DNA from: an uncultured Clostridia bacterium
GTDB lineage: Bacteria > Bacillota > Clostridia > Christensenellales > Borkfalkiaceae
Direction of reading: 5' to 3'
Assembly: GCA_937912025.1 (NCBI GenBank)
Contig: CALDOZ010000017.1
Span: forward strand, 1-23,095
DNA: 23,095 bases
The stretch's first letter is position 1. Each line of letters opens with the position of its first letter. The position numbers and the translations under genes were made by a program. This document shows positions 16,647 through 23,095 of this stretch, piece after piece. The notes below the pieces were generated by a model that ran no database searches, was not told the DNA's origin, and saw only the letters and a list, made by a program, of their open reading frames with translations.

Positions 16647-16675
16647 ATTTTAGCATAAAAAATTGCGTTATGCAA
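16647..16675 (-). promoter_or_regulatory. Promoter of the rimP-nusA-infB operon
   Basis: The minus strand reads TTGCAT (16670-16675), a 17-nt spacer ending in TGC (extended -10) and TAAAAT (16647-16652). The predicted transcription start near 16640 is about 80 nt upstream of rimP. Confidence 0.75.
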
Positions 16676-16687
16676 GTATTTTTTTGC

Positions 16688-16709
16688 TCTTTATAAATAT
16701 TTATAAAGA
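16688..16709. repeat. 22-bp perfect AT-rich palindrome
   Basis: TCTTTATAAAT and its exact reverse complement abut with no spacer. The site is flanked on both sides by TTTTTGC in plus sense and lies 13-34 bp upstream of the -35 box of the rimP promoter. It could be a binding site for a dimeric protein. No U tract follows on the minus strand, so it is not a standard terminator for the gene ending at 16790. Confidence 0.4.
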
Positions 16710-16789
16710 TTTTTTGCTTTTGTAGTAGTAAAATTAAAGTCTTATTCGCTATTTTAACTAATATTTTGCAATTAACTTTAACCTTTTGA

Positions 16790-18364
16790 TTAAATAGAGC
16801 CTTTAATTTTTACAAGTTCTAAAAACAGTTCCGCCGTCGCTAAAGCGTCCGCTAACGCTCTATGGTGACGGAATTGAATACCAAACTTATCGCATAAAGT
16901 GTTTAATTTATAGTTTTTCATTCCGGGCAAAACTTCTCGCGCAAGGAGAATAGTATCTATAACTTCTAAGTCAAGTTTATATCCGCATTTTTTACCTACT
17001 TGACGTAAAAATTTATAGTCAAAGTCGGCGTTATGCGCAATGAAAATAGAGTTGGAAACGTACTTGAAAAAGTCTGGATACACTTCATCAATGGTATGAC
17101 ACGAAGCCACCATTTCATCGGTAATTCCCGTTAATTCTACAGATTTTTGAGTTATTGGAATTTGCGGATTAATTAAAACTTGAAATTGACTTACAACTTC
17201 GCCGTTTTTAATTTTTACCGCGCCTATTTCAATAACCTTATCTTCAAAAATATTAAGCCCCGTCGACTCTATATCAACGATAGTAAACTCTTTATCAAGC
17301 AAACACTTCTCAGGGCCTTTATATACGCTAAATATATCGCCTTGCTTAATAATTTCAGCATCTTGAGGGAAAACGTAAGTAAAGTTTTTAGGTACGGGCT
17401 TGCTCGGTTTTTCATCCGGCGTATAACCTTCTGGAAGCATACACAAATTTAAACCGCGAATAATTAAACTAACCTTTTCGTTGTATAGTTCGTTCTCACC
17501 ACGCATTATTATAATGCTACCTTCGGAGATTTTTTCCATTTTTTTAATTTTGTTTTTATCATTTGTAAAAAATCTACCCGTAACAGTACCCGTTTTATCA
17601 TCTAAAGTAATGACGTAAAAAGGTTTGCCGTTTTTAGTTTCGTGTTTTTCTACCGCTTGAACGTAACCTGCAAAGGTAACCGCGCCAAGTTTTTCTTTAG
17701 CGTCTTCAATATAATACGCCGTGTCGTAATCTTCGCTATCTATAAACCTTGTAGGAGCAACTACTTTAAGTCTACGCGCCGTTACTTTTTCAATGTCAAC
17801 CGCGTCTACCGTTTCAACTACGTATTCAATTTCGGCATCGTCTTTAACGTCAACTATTCTAACCGAGCCTTGAAAATCGCTACTAAACTCTCTACCTAAA
17901 CGCTCGTCTAACTTATCTATTATAGATAACCTTTTAAAATAGTCTGCCATATCAGACGGAACGCAAATATCGTACTTAGTAATTTTTCCAGCGCAAATAA
18001 TTTTTACGTTATCGCTCGTTACGACGTGCGAAACGGAATGATTGTTTTCTTGAACGTTTTTTATTATAGCGCGTTTTGCAATGTCGGCGTCAACTATCGA
18101 TTTTTGTATTTTTACCGTTACGCTCGCTGAACAATTCAATTGCTTTTTAATATTATCTTCAACAAGCTTAACTCCGTTTGAGTCTACGGCAATATCGCTT
18201 ACGCAAAACACTTCTATTTGGTTAAGAGATTTGTCAAAAATTACATTTTTAAGCCTAATATCTCCAAGAGAACAATCGATATTTTTAAGTTGATTAAGTA
18301 GTTTATCACAATTCGTTTGCAATTTCGTAAATTTCCTTAATAAATTCTTCTTCGGCGTTTTCAA
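16790..18364 (-). CDS. PolC-like protein lacking polymerase: OB fold plus DEDDh 3'-5' exonuclease
   Basis: This is a 524-residue relative of the N-terminal third of DNA polymerase III PolC. Residues about 1-215 match the PolC N-terminal region only weakly. An OB fold spans about 228-315 (TFAGYVQAVE, DDKTGTVTGRFF). A proofreading exonuclease spans about 358-524, with the DEDDh residues in VDIEST (Asp364, Glu366), HNADFD and HHRALAD (about 500-505). In normal PolC (about 1,430 aa) a PHP domain surrounds the exonuclease and the polymerase follows. Here a linker of about 45 residues replaces the PHP start and the chain ends after the exonuclease. The gene sits at the usual polC locus, after ispG. 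The TTG at 18364 lacks an SD and overlaps ispG by 59 bp. The in-frame TTG at 18322 with an AAGGA 11 nt upstream is an alternative. It may be a separate proofreading subunit or a regulatory exonuclease. Confidence 0.8.
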   Translation of the reverse strand: MKTPKKNLLRKFTKLQTNCDKLLNQLKNIDCSLGDIRLKNVIFDKSLNQIEVFCVSDIAVDSNGVKLVEDNIKKQLNCSASVTVKIQKSIVDADIAKRAIIKNVQENNHSVSHVVTSDNVKIICAGKITKYDICVPSDMADYFKRLSIIDKLDERLGREFSSDFQGSVRIVDVKDDAEIEYVVETVDAVDIEKVTARRLKVVAPTRFIDSEDYDTAYYIEDAKEKLGAVTFAGYVQAVEKHETKNGKPFYVITLDDKTGTVTGRFFTNDKNKIKKMEKISEGSIIIMRGENELYNEKVSLIIRGLNLCMLPEGYTPDEKPSKPVPKNFTYVFPQDAEIIKQGDIFSVYKGPEKCLLDKEFTIVDIESTGLNIFEDKVIEIGAVKIKNGEVVSQFQVLINPQIPITQKSVELTGITDEMVASCHTIDEVYPDFFKYVSNSIFIAHNADFDYKFLRQVGKKCGYKLDLEVIDTILLAREVLPGMKNYKLNTLCDKFGIQFRHHRALADALATAELFLELVKIKGSI

Positions 18365-19352
18365 AAGGCACTTGTTTATATATTACGCCCTTTTTAAATA
18401 TTACGCACGTTTTTTTAGAGCCTGCAATACCTAAATCACAGTCTACTGCTTCGCCCGGTCCGTTTACAACGCAACCCATAACGGCTATTTTGAGTTTTTT
18501 GTTTATGTTTTTAGTAAGTTCTTCTACCCTTTCGGCAAGAGCGATAGAATTATACTCCGTTCTACCGCAAGTAGGACACGAAACAACTTCAACGTAATTA
18601 TCGTCAAGCCCCACGGCGCGCAATATTTTTTTTGCGGCGTAAGGTTCTTTGATAGGGTCTGCGGTAAGACTTACTCGAATAGTATCGCCAATGCCTTTTA
18701 AAAGCAACGCGCCAAGACCAACGCTACTCTTTACAAGCCCACTTTCGTACGTTCCCGCTTCGGTTATGCCTATATGTAAAGGATAATTAGTCTTTCCGTT
18801 TAAATATTCGTAGGTTTTTACAGTTAAAGGAACGCTACTTGCCTTTGCGGAAATCACTATATCCGTAACGCCGTATTTTTCAAGAGCGTATACGTTTTTT
18901 AAAGCACTTTCTGCAAGAGATATTTCGTTTTTTCCGTATTTAGACAAAAATTCTTTTTCAACGCTACCGCTGTTCGAGCCAACGCGAACGGGTACGTTAT
19001 GAGCCTTTAAGCAGTCCGCTACTTTTTTAACGTTTTCTTCTTTACCAATGTTGCCAGGGTTTATTCTAACTTTATCAACACCGTTTTCAATCGCCGTAAT
19101 TGCTAAGCGATAATCAAAATGGACGTCTGCCACTAACGGACATTTTATTAGACTTTTTAGTTGTTTTATTGCTAAAGCGTCGTTTTTATCTTTAACGGCA
19201 ACGCGAACAATATCACAACCAGCGCCGTGTAATGCGTTAATTTGTTCGGCTACTTTTTGAACGTATTCAGTTTTAACGTTAGTCATAGACTGAATAGCAA
19301 TTTTATTGCCTCCGCCTACGTTAACTCCACCTATATTTACAATTTTAGTCAT
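18306..19352 (-). CDS. ispG: 4-hydroxy-3-methylbut-2-enyl diphosphate synthase (flavodoxin)
   Basis: IspG (GcpE) is the [4Fe-4S] enzyme of the non-mevalonate isoprenoid pathway that makes HMBPP from MEcPP. The TIM-barrel part begins with IAIQSMTNVKT and includes VRINPGNIG. The C-terminal cluster domain has SCPTCGRTEY and MGCVVNGPGEA, giving the three Cys ligands and the Glu. The ATG at 19352 (348 aa, MTKIVNIGG) is preferred. It follows the coaX stop after 1 nt, with AAGAG 8 nt upstream, while the GTG at 19361 sits right on that SD. The usual clostridial dxr-rseP pair upstream is absent, replaced by coaX. Confidence 0.96.
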   Translation of the reverse strand: MTKIVNIGGVNVGGGNKIAIQSMTNVKTEYVQKVAEQINALHGAGCDIVRVAVKDKNDALAIKQLKSLIKCPLVADVHFDYRLAITAIENGVDKVRINPGNIGKEENVKKVADCLKAHNVPVRVGSNSGSVEKEFLSKYGKNEISLAESALKNVYALEKYGVTDIVISAKASSVPLTVKTYEYLNGKTNYPLHIGITEAGTYESGLVKSSVGLGALLLKGIGDTIRVSLTADPIKEPYAAKKILRAVGLDDNYVEVVSCPTCGRTEYNSIALAERVEELTKNINKKLKIAVMGCVVNGPGEAVDCDLGIAGSKKTCVIFKKGVIYKQVPFENAEEEFIKEIYEIANEL

Positions 19353-19353
19353 A

Positions 19354-20133
19354 CTATTCACTCTTATTCATTTCGTATAAAATTCTAAGACCGTTAAGGG
19401 TAAGCATTCTATCAACCTTGGTAATACACGAAACTTCTTTTGCTAAAATTTCACCCATACCACCCGTTGCTATAACTTTTATACTATCAAGTTTAAGTTC
19501 TTCGCGAATTTTTCTAACTATATTTTCAACTAAGCCCGCAAAACCGAAAACTATACCCGCTTGCATACACGCTTTAGTGTTTTTAGGAATTGCGCTTTTT
19601 GGATGTTCAAGTTCTATCATAGGAAGTTGCGCAGTGTTTTGAACAAGGCTTTCAAGCGAAGTCTTCATACCCGGAGCAATTACTACGCCAATAAGTTCAC
19701 CCTTACCCGTAATAACGTCGAAAGTAGTTGCAGTACCAAAGTCAATTACTATCATAGCGTTACCGTCACCGTAAGTTTTGTACGCCGAAACACAGTTAGC
19801 AATAATGTCCGCGCCAACTTCTTTAGGATTATCCGCTTTAACGTTAAGCCCAGTTTTAATACCTGCGCCAATCATAATAGGAGTTATTTTAAAGAAATAT
19901 TCGCACATATGCGAAATTGTATAGTTAAGCGCTGGAATAACGGATGAAACTATTATTCCATTAATATCGGTAGTTTTTATGCCCGAACTTGATAAAAGAT
20001 TTATAAGCGTTGCGCCGTATTCGTCTGCAGTACGGGTATGACGCGACGAAACACGATAAGACGCTTTTAACGTTTTACCTTCAAACACCGCATATTTAAT
20101 GTTGGTGTTACCAATATCTATACATAAAATCAT
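19354..20133 (-). CDS. coaX: Type III pantothenate kinase
   Basis: CoaX phosphorylates pantothenate, the first step of coenzyme A synthesis. It is an ASKHA-fold enzyme with MILCIDIGNTNIKYAVF at the start (Asp6), KEVGADIIAN in the middle and the IDFGTATTFDVI block at about 126-137. At 259 aa its length is normal. AAGGAG is 8 nt before the ATG. It follows an ECF S component gene by 12 bp, suggesting pantothenate uptake and phosphorylation from one transcript. Confidence 0.96.
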   Translation of the reverse strand: MILCIDIGNTNIKYAVFEGKTLKASYRVSSRHTRTADEYGATLINLLSSSGIKTTDINGIIVSSVIPALNYTISHMCEYFFKITPIMIGAGIKTGLNVKADNPKEVGADIIANCVSAYKTYGDGNAMIVIDFGTATTFDVITGKGELIGVVIAPGMKTSLESLVQNTAQLPMIELEHPKSAIPKNTKACMQAGIVFGFAGLVENIVRKIREELKLDSIKVIATGGMGEILAKEVSCITKVDRMLTLNGLRILYEMNKSE

Positions 20134-20145
20134 AAATTAAACTCC

Positions 20146-20739
20146 TTAAAACTTTATTGTTTTAAGCACTCTACTCAGCGCAGGGGCTACGATTAAGTTA
20201 ACTGCAAGTTCAAAAAAGAAGTTGAATGAAACTAAAACGATTATAATATAAGCAAATACGTTTTGACCACTTTCGCTAGCGCTAGAATAAATTGAATTAG
20301 TCATAAATAAACAACCTATAATAAACAATGCAGTATTAACGATAGGAACTATTGCTGAAGCAACGAAAGTCGCTACCGTTTTATTCTTTTTAGCAATTAA
20401 GTCGTAAACGTATCCTGCTAAAAAGCCCGCAACCGTAGTTTTTAATAAACATACAATCACAACAACGATAGGATCGCCAGCCCACATAAGCGCATATAGT
20501 AGTCCCGCCGGAGCGGTAATAACTTGAATAAGCACAACGACACCGCAAGCAAACCCTGTAAGAGCGCCTGCTAACGCGCCAAAAATAATACCGCTAAGCA
20601 CGATAGGTATTAGCGTAAAGTTAAGTTGAATAGCGCCAATAGGTATTGAGCCACCAACTGCTTGAAGTACTATAACTAACGCTATAAGTACTGCTATGCC
20701 CGTAATTTGCTTAGCGGAAAAAGTAAGTTTTTTTTCCAT
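20146..20739 (-). CDS. ECF transporter S component (possible pantothenate importer)
   Basis: This substrate-binding membrane subunit of an energy-coupling-factor vitamin transporter has 197 aa and about six helices. Family features include the N-terminal basic stretch before helix 1, the small-residue-rich first helix with AVLIALVIVLQAVGG, and GIIFGALAGALTGFACGVV. The ATPase and T components are not in this window and are probably shared, encoded elsewhere. The neighbour coaX makes pantothenate the best guess (PanT-like), but S-component specificity cannot be read from the sequence. The start is ATG 20739 with GGAGG 5 nt upstream. The TTG 12 nt earlier overlaps the SD itself. Confidence 0.85.
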   Translation of the reverse strand: MEKKLTFSAKQITGIAVLIALVIVLQAVGGSIPIGAIQLNFTLIPIVLSGIIFGALAGALTGFACGVVVLIQVITAPAGLLYALMWAGDPIVVVIVCLLKTTVAGFLAGYVYDLIAKKNKTVATFVASAIVPIVNTALFIIGCLFMTNSIYSSASESGQNVFAYIIIVLVSFNFFFELAVNLIVAPALSRVLKTIKF

Positions 20740-20778
20740 AATAACCTCCAATCGAGTTCGTAAAGATACCCGTAAGAA

Positions 20779-20824
20779 AAAAATATTAATAAAGTCAGGT
20801 CTAAAAAAGTACCTGCTAATTATA
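20779..20824 (-). promoter_or_regulatory. Promoter -10 and short hairpin leader of the ECF S-coaX-ispG unit
   Basis: A TATAAT hexamer lies at 20819-20824 (minus), but the -35 at 17 nt is only T-rich, so the promoter call is moderate. Just downstream the leader RNA can form CAGGT/ACCTG with an extra CT/AG pair (20795-20814). A U-rich stretch (20779-20788 and nearby) follows. This resembles a weak terminator in a leader of about 70 nt. No riboswitch class was recognised. Confidence 0.4.
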
Positions 20825-20955
20825 TTTTAATATAAAACGTAAAAAAATACAACAAATTGAAAACAAAATTTATAGACGGTAACCTTTTTTATAGTTTTTT
20901 AATATTATATAGTGTTGAAATAACATCAATAATCATTTTTTCGGAGGATAAATTT

Positions 20956-21174
20956 ATGATGAATTATTTTGGTAACGATAACTGTTGTCTATACATACTT
21001 ATTATTCTTTTGCTTTTATGCGTTTGCAATAACGGTTGCATTAGCGGTATAATCGATAAAGTTTGCGGTAGCGGATGCTTACTTCCTATACTTATCGTTT
21101 TATTACTTTGCTATTGCGGTAAAGGTAGTTGCGGTGGCGGTAAACCGTTTATCGGTGGCTGTGGTTGTAAATAA
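20956..21174 (+). CDS. Tandem-duplicated, cysteine-rich small hydrophobic protein
   Basis: The product has 72 residues, 12 of them cysteine. Two similar units, about 11-31 and 41-61, each read C-L, then about nine Ile/Leu/Val residues, then CxC and a Gly/Cys tail (LLLLCVCNNGC and LLLCYCGKGSC). The end is GGCGCK. It resembles small Clostridial proteins annotated as chorion-class high-cysteine proteins, whose role is not known to me. The hydrophobic runs, about 10-12 residues, are short for full transmembrane helices. The start is ATG 20956 with GGAGG 8 nt upstream; a second ATG follows at once. The longer TTG frame from 20857 lacks an SD. It is a single plus-strand gene closed by its own terminator. 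Thiol-based metal binding or a cross-linked surface role is speculative. Confidence 0.75.
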   Translation: MMNYFGNDNCCLYILIILLLLCVCNNGCISGIIDKVCGSGCLLPILIVLLLCYCGKGSCGGGKPFIGGCGCK

Positions 21175-21219
21175 TTAACGCGTGTAAACAATTAGTTGTA
21201 TCAATCTTCTAAATAGCGT

Positions 21220-21249
21220 AAAAGGATAGCGAAAATTCGCTATCCTTTT
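21220..21249. terminator. Intrinsic terminator after the Cys-rich gene
   Basis: A 13-bp stem AAAAGGATAGCGA / TCGCTATCCTTTT with a 4-nt loop is followed on the plus strand by further Ts. On the minus strand the stem also ends in a short T run, so it may also stop transcription of the convergent gene ending at 21335. Confidence 0.88.
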
Positions 21250-21334
21250 TTCGTTATTTAAATTTTAATTATTGAGAATTTAATATTAAACGCAATAGTT
21301 TAACGTCAGTTAAAGTTGCAAATTAATTAAGCGT

Positions 21335-22201
21335 TTATATTTTTGTAAATTTCTTAATAGGTAAAAGCATTCTCGTTTGCGCTTTATAATCATCAAAACC
21401 TTGTTTTTTAGACTGCCTTTTATCCGCCATAGGAATACTAACTAATAAAAATAAAATTGTATTTAAAAACGCCCCTAACAATAAATACCAACAATTAACT
21501 GCCGAAAACGTAACGGAAAGACCTATTCCCCACCACATTAAAATTTCGCCTAAATAGTTTGGATGTCTTGAATATTTCCAAAGCCCAACGCGTATAAAAC
21601 CACCGCAAGCGCTTTTGCGAAATTTTTGCATTTGAATATCTGCAACGCCTTGCAACGTAGTTGCTAATAACGATACGCATATAAATATAACGCTAAAACC
21701 GTTTGCTGTTAAGTTGTTTATTATTGCATACACGGCAGGAAGAATACAACCGTACACAATAAGCGTTGGAACTAAATGTATGCCTATAAAATTAACGATA
21801 GGATAAAACGCGCCAGTCTTTTCGTTTAACATTGTATATCGCCAATCTTGATGGGTGAGATTTGAAAAAGTGTACGCCCAATTTGCCGTTAAACGTATCG
21901 CCCAATACGATATTGCAATAATTAACAAAACGCCAAGAGCGGTTAAGTTTTTTCCAATAGCAAAGGCAATTAAAATAATGGGCGGTTGAACGCTCCAATA
22001 CGGGTCGTAAACTGATGCATTATTAAACATAATGCTAAAAAGAAAAGTGATAATGGTAGCGAAAACGTCCGCTATTAATAAAGATAACCACCAAGGTAAA
22101 TTTATTAGATTATAAATTGCAATACCTCCAACCGTTGCAATAACGTACACTAAGGTAACAATAATAAAACTTGCTAGCCTGCTTTGTTTTAACTTTTGCA
22201 T
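21335..22201 (-). CDS. DUF1295 / steroid 5-alpha-reductase-like membrane protein
   Basis: This 288-residue protein has about seven to eight hydrophobic helices. The conserved DPYWSVQPP block (about 66-74) and the C-terminal GLWKYSRHPNYLGEILMWWG (about 202-221) are hallmarks of DUF1295, related to steroid 5-alpha-reductases and isoprenylcysteine methyltransferases. Family members act on lipid-like substrates with NAD(P)H or SAM, but the substrate here is unknown. The start is ATG 22201, with GAGGTG 6 nt upstream. The GTG nine bases earlier is part of that SD. It is a single-gene unit with its own promoter. Confidence 0.85.
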   Translation of the reverse strand: MQKLKQSRLASFIIVTLVYVIATVGGIAIYNLINLPWWLSLLIADVFATIITFLFSIMFNNASVYDPYWSVQPPIILIAFAIGKNLTALGVLLIIAISYWAIRLTANWAYTFSNLTHQDWRYTMLNEKTGAFYPIVNFIGIHLVPTLIVYGCILPAVYAIINNLTANGFSVIFICVSLLATTLQGVADIQMQKFRKSACGGFIRVGLWKYSRHPNYLGEILMWWGIGLSVTFSAVNCWYLLLGAFLNTILFLLVSIPMADKRQSKKQGFDDYKAQTRMLLPIKKFTKI

Positions 22202-22261
22202 TTTAAACACCTCGTTTGTAATCGCTTTTCTTTAAAATTTATGGGAAAAGTCATTGTTAAT

Positions 22262-22290
22262 ATGATATCAAAAAATTAAATACTTTTCAA
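22262..22290 (-). promoter_or_regulatory. Promoter of the DUF1295 gene
   Basis: The minus strand reads TTGAAA (22285-22290), a 17-nt spacer and TATCAT (22262-22267). It lies about 60 nt before the start codon. Confidence 0.7.
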
Positions 22291-22309
22291 GCCGTTTTAA
22301 TCAAAAATA

Positions 22310-22333
22310 AAACTCGGCGCAAACGCCGAGTTT
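22310..22333 (-). terminator. Terminator after the small lipoprotein gene
   Basis: A perfect 10-bp stem AAACTCGGCG / CGCCGAGTTT with a 4-nt loop is followed on the minus strand by TATTTTTG. It sits 12 bp past the lipoprotein stop codon. Confidence 0.85.
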
Positions 22334-22345
22334 AAAATTTAGTTG

Positions 22346-22699
22346 TTAAGACATAAAGTCTTCGTAAATATCTTCATCTCCAGATAAAATCCACTTACCT
22401 TCAAGCCAAACGTTATCTTCATCTTCGCCGTTTTCTTTATCAAAATAATCTTTTGCAGATTTAGAACTATCAAATAAAACAGCATATAGCATATTAAGAG
22501 AAAGTCCGTCTTCTCTAATTAAAATCATGCCAACAACACCATCTTCATTGTCTTCAATCTCTTCAGTCTCAACTTTGTAGTCTAATTTTTCCATTTTTTC
22601 TTCTGCTTTATCAAGGTCGGCAGGAGCGCATGCAATAAGCATAACGGCAGTTAAGATAGCAACTAAGCTAACTGATAAAAGTTTTAAAAGTTTTTTCAT
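22346..22699 (-). CDS. Small acidic lipoprotein of unknown function
   Basis: The product has 117 residues. A typical type II signal peptide (MKKLLKLL, hydrophobic core) ends in the lipobox LIAC with Cys24 as the lipidation site. The mature part of about 94 residues is strongly acidic (Glu/Asp-rich; a single Cys) and shows no domain I recognise. Its short strand/helix pattern, with DYFDKENG and EGKWILSGDEDIYEDF, recalls many small Clostridial surface lipoproteins. GGAGG is 9 nt before the ATG. It has its own strong promoter and terminator. Confidence 0.8.
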   Translation of the reverse strand: MKKLLKLLSVSLVAILTAVMLIACAPADLDKAEEKMEKLDYKVETEEIEDNEDGVVGMILIREDGLSLNMLYAVLFDSSKSAKDYFDKENGEDEDNVWLEGKWILSGDEDIYEDFMS

Positions 22700-22725
22700 A
22701 GTAGAATACCTCCTTAAGTAAGTAT

Positions 22726-22754
22726 ATTCTACAATGTAAAATTTTGTTTGTCAA
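22726..22754 (-). promoter_or_regulatory. Strong promoter of the lipoprotein gene
   Basis: The minus strand reads TTGACA (22749-22754, consensus), a 17-nt spacer and TAGAAT (22726-22731). It lies about 25 nt before the ATG. Confidence 0.82.
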
Positions 22755-22866
22755 TACTAAAATTTTAAATTTTTGACGTTACTAAAAGTTTTTAGTATGT
22801 ATTTAAGTTAAAAAAATAATAATTTTTCTATTTTTATAAAAGTTTTTCGCAGTTTATTAAAATGGC

Positions 22867-22914
22867 ACTATCGAAATCGGACATTTTTTTAAAAACATGT
22901 CCGATTTCGATAGT
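22867..22914. repeat. Perfect inverted repeat with 18-bp arms
   Basis: ACTATCGAAATCGGACAT and its exact reverse complement flank a 12-nt centre made of T and A runs, which can itself partly pair. A T-rich stretch follows on the plus side (TTTAGTTTTTTATTTTG about 7 nt later), but no plus-strand gene precedes it. Possible roles are a bidirectional terminator, an operator or a remnant of a small mobile repeat. The sequence does not decide. Confidence 0.7.
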
Positions 22915-22977
22915 ACTTTAAGTTTAGTTTTTTATTTTGACAAGATTTTTAGTTAAAATTAATTGTTTTGATAGTGA

Positions 22978-23008
22978 AAAAAGCGAAACGAAAACCGTTC
23001 CGCTTTTT
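22978..23008 (-). terminator. Terminator of a minus-strand gene beyond the window
   Basis: The stem AAAAAGCGGAACG / CGTTTCGCTTTTT (minus sense) has a 5-nt loop and is followed by more Ts on the minus strand. One position is a G-U pair as minus-strand RNA but an A-C mismatch as plus-strand RNA, which gives the direction. Confidence 0.75.
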
Positions 23009-23095
23009 AAGTTTGATATTGCTTAGTTTAATATTGTATGTTTTAAGGTGATGAGATAATTTTTTGCTTTTATATAACGGTTTAAATGCAAGCAA

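Larger units (their letters stand above)
22755..23095. other. Gene-free right end of the window
   Basis: No open frame with an SD is seen. The region is very AT-rich and holds the 18-bp-arm inverted repeat (22867-22914) and the minus-strand terminator (22978-23008). The bases CGCAGTTTAT at 22849-22858 repeat the first ten bases of the 20-bp repeat, possibly by chance. Confidence 0.5.

Noticed and set aside
16559..16789. Frameshift remnant of the PolC polymerase domain downstream of the exonuclease
   Set aside because: All frames are interrupted quickly, the stretch is very AT-rich, and it contains the rimP promoter, leader hairpin and a palindrome instead.
20857..20955. N-terminal extension of the Cys-rich protein starting at a TTG
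   Set aside because: No SD and unlike the rest of the protein. The strong GGAGG at 20943-20947 points to the ATG at 20956.
1..23095. CRISPR arrays, tRNA or rRNA genes, transposases, phage genes
   Set aside because: No regularly spaced direct repeats, cloverleaf-like segments or recognisable mobile-element proteins were seen.

Overview
The window is AT-rich bacterial chromosome. It carries the conserved translation/transcription operon order rimP-nusA-ylxR-ylxQ-infB-rbfA-nrnA-truB-ribF, a PolC-family gene directly downstream of ispG, strong SD sequences and near-consensus sigma-A promoters. This points to Bacillota, most likely an uncultured Clostridia-type lineage; the class is inferred from gene order and base composition. 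No rRNA, tRNA, CRISPR array, phage or transposase gene was seen.

Layout. Left part (1-5636): an XRE-cupin regulator and a small PH-like membrane protein on the minus strand, then an ABC-F ATPase and a MATE exporter on the plus strand, closed by a bidirectional terminator shared with a minus-strand YkvI-type membrane protein. 5702-7380: a minus-strand Ppx/GppA phosphatase with an HD domain, with its own promoter and terminator. 7440-7740: a gene-free stretch with nested long-range complementarity and a possible pseudoknot, read here as a candidate structured RNA on the plus strand. A 20-bp piece of its 3' edge recurs exactly at positions 60-79.

Centre and right (7727-20739): a long minus-strand block in two transcription units. 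The first is ECF S component-coaX-ispG-'polC'. It joins a probable vitamin importer, pantothenate kinase, the isoprenoid Fe-S enzyme IspG and a shortened PolC. The second starts at a good promoter (16647-16675) with a hairpin in its leader, and runs rimP-nusA-ylxR-ylxQ-infB-rbfA-nrnA-truB-ribF-endonuclease-IV-like. Genes are tightly packed or overlapping, which implies translational coupling.

Far right (20956-23095): a 72-residue, 12-cysteine tandem-duplicated peptide gene (plus), a DUF1295-type membrane enzyme (minus), a small lipoprotein (minus), a long perfect inverted repeat, and a terminator whose G-U pair shows that a minus-strand gene lies just beyond the window.

The most notable points are: (1) the gene in the polC position encodes only the N-terminal region, OB fold and DEDDh exonuclease, with the PHP and polymerase regions absent; (2) the candidate structured RNA and its repeated 3' edge; (3) the duplicated Cys-rich mini-protein; and (4) a leader hairpin well placed for NusA autoregulation. 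Several starts were moved from the longest open frame on the basis of SD position.
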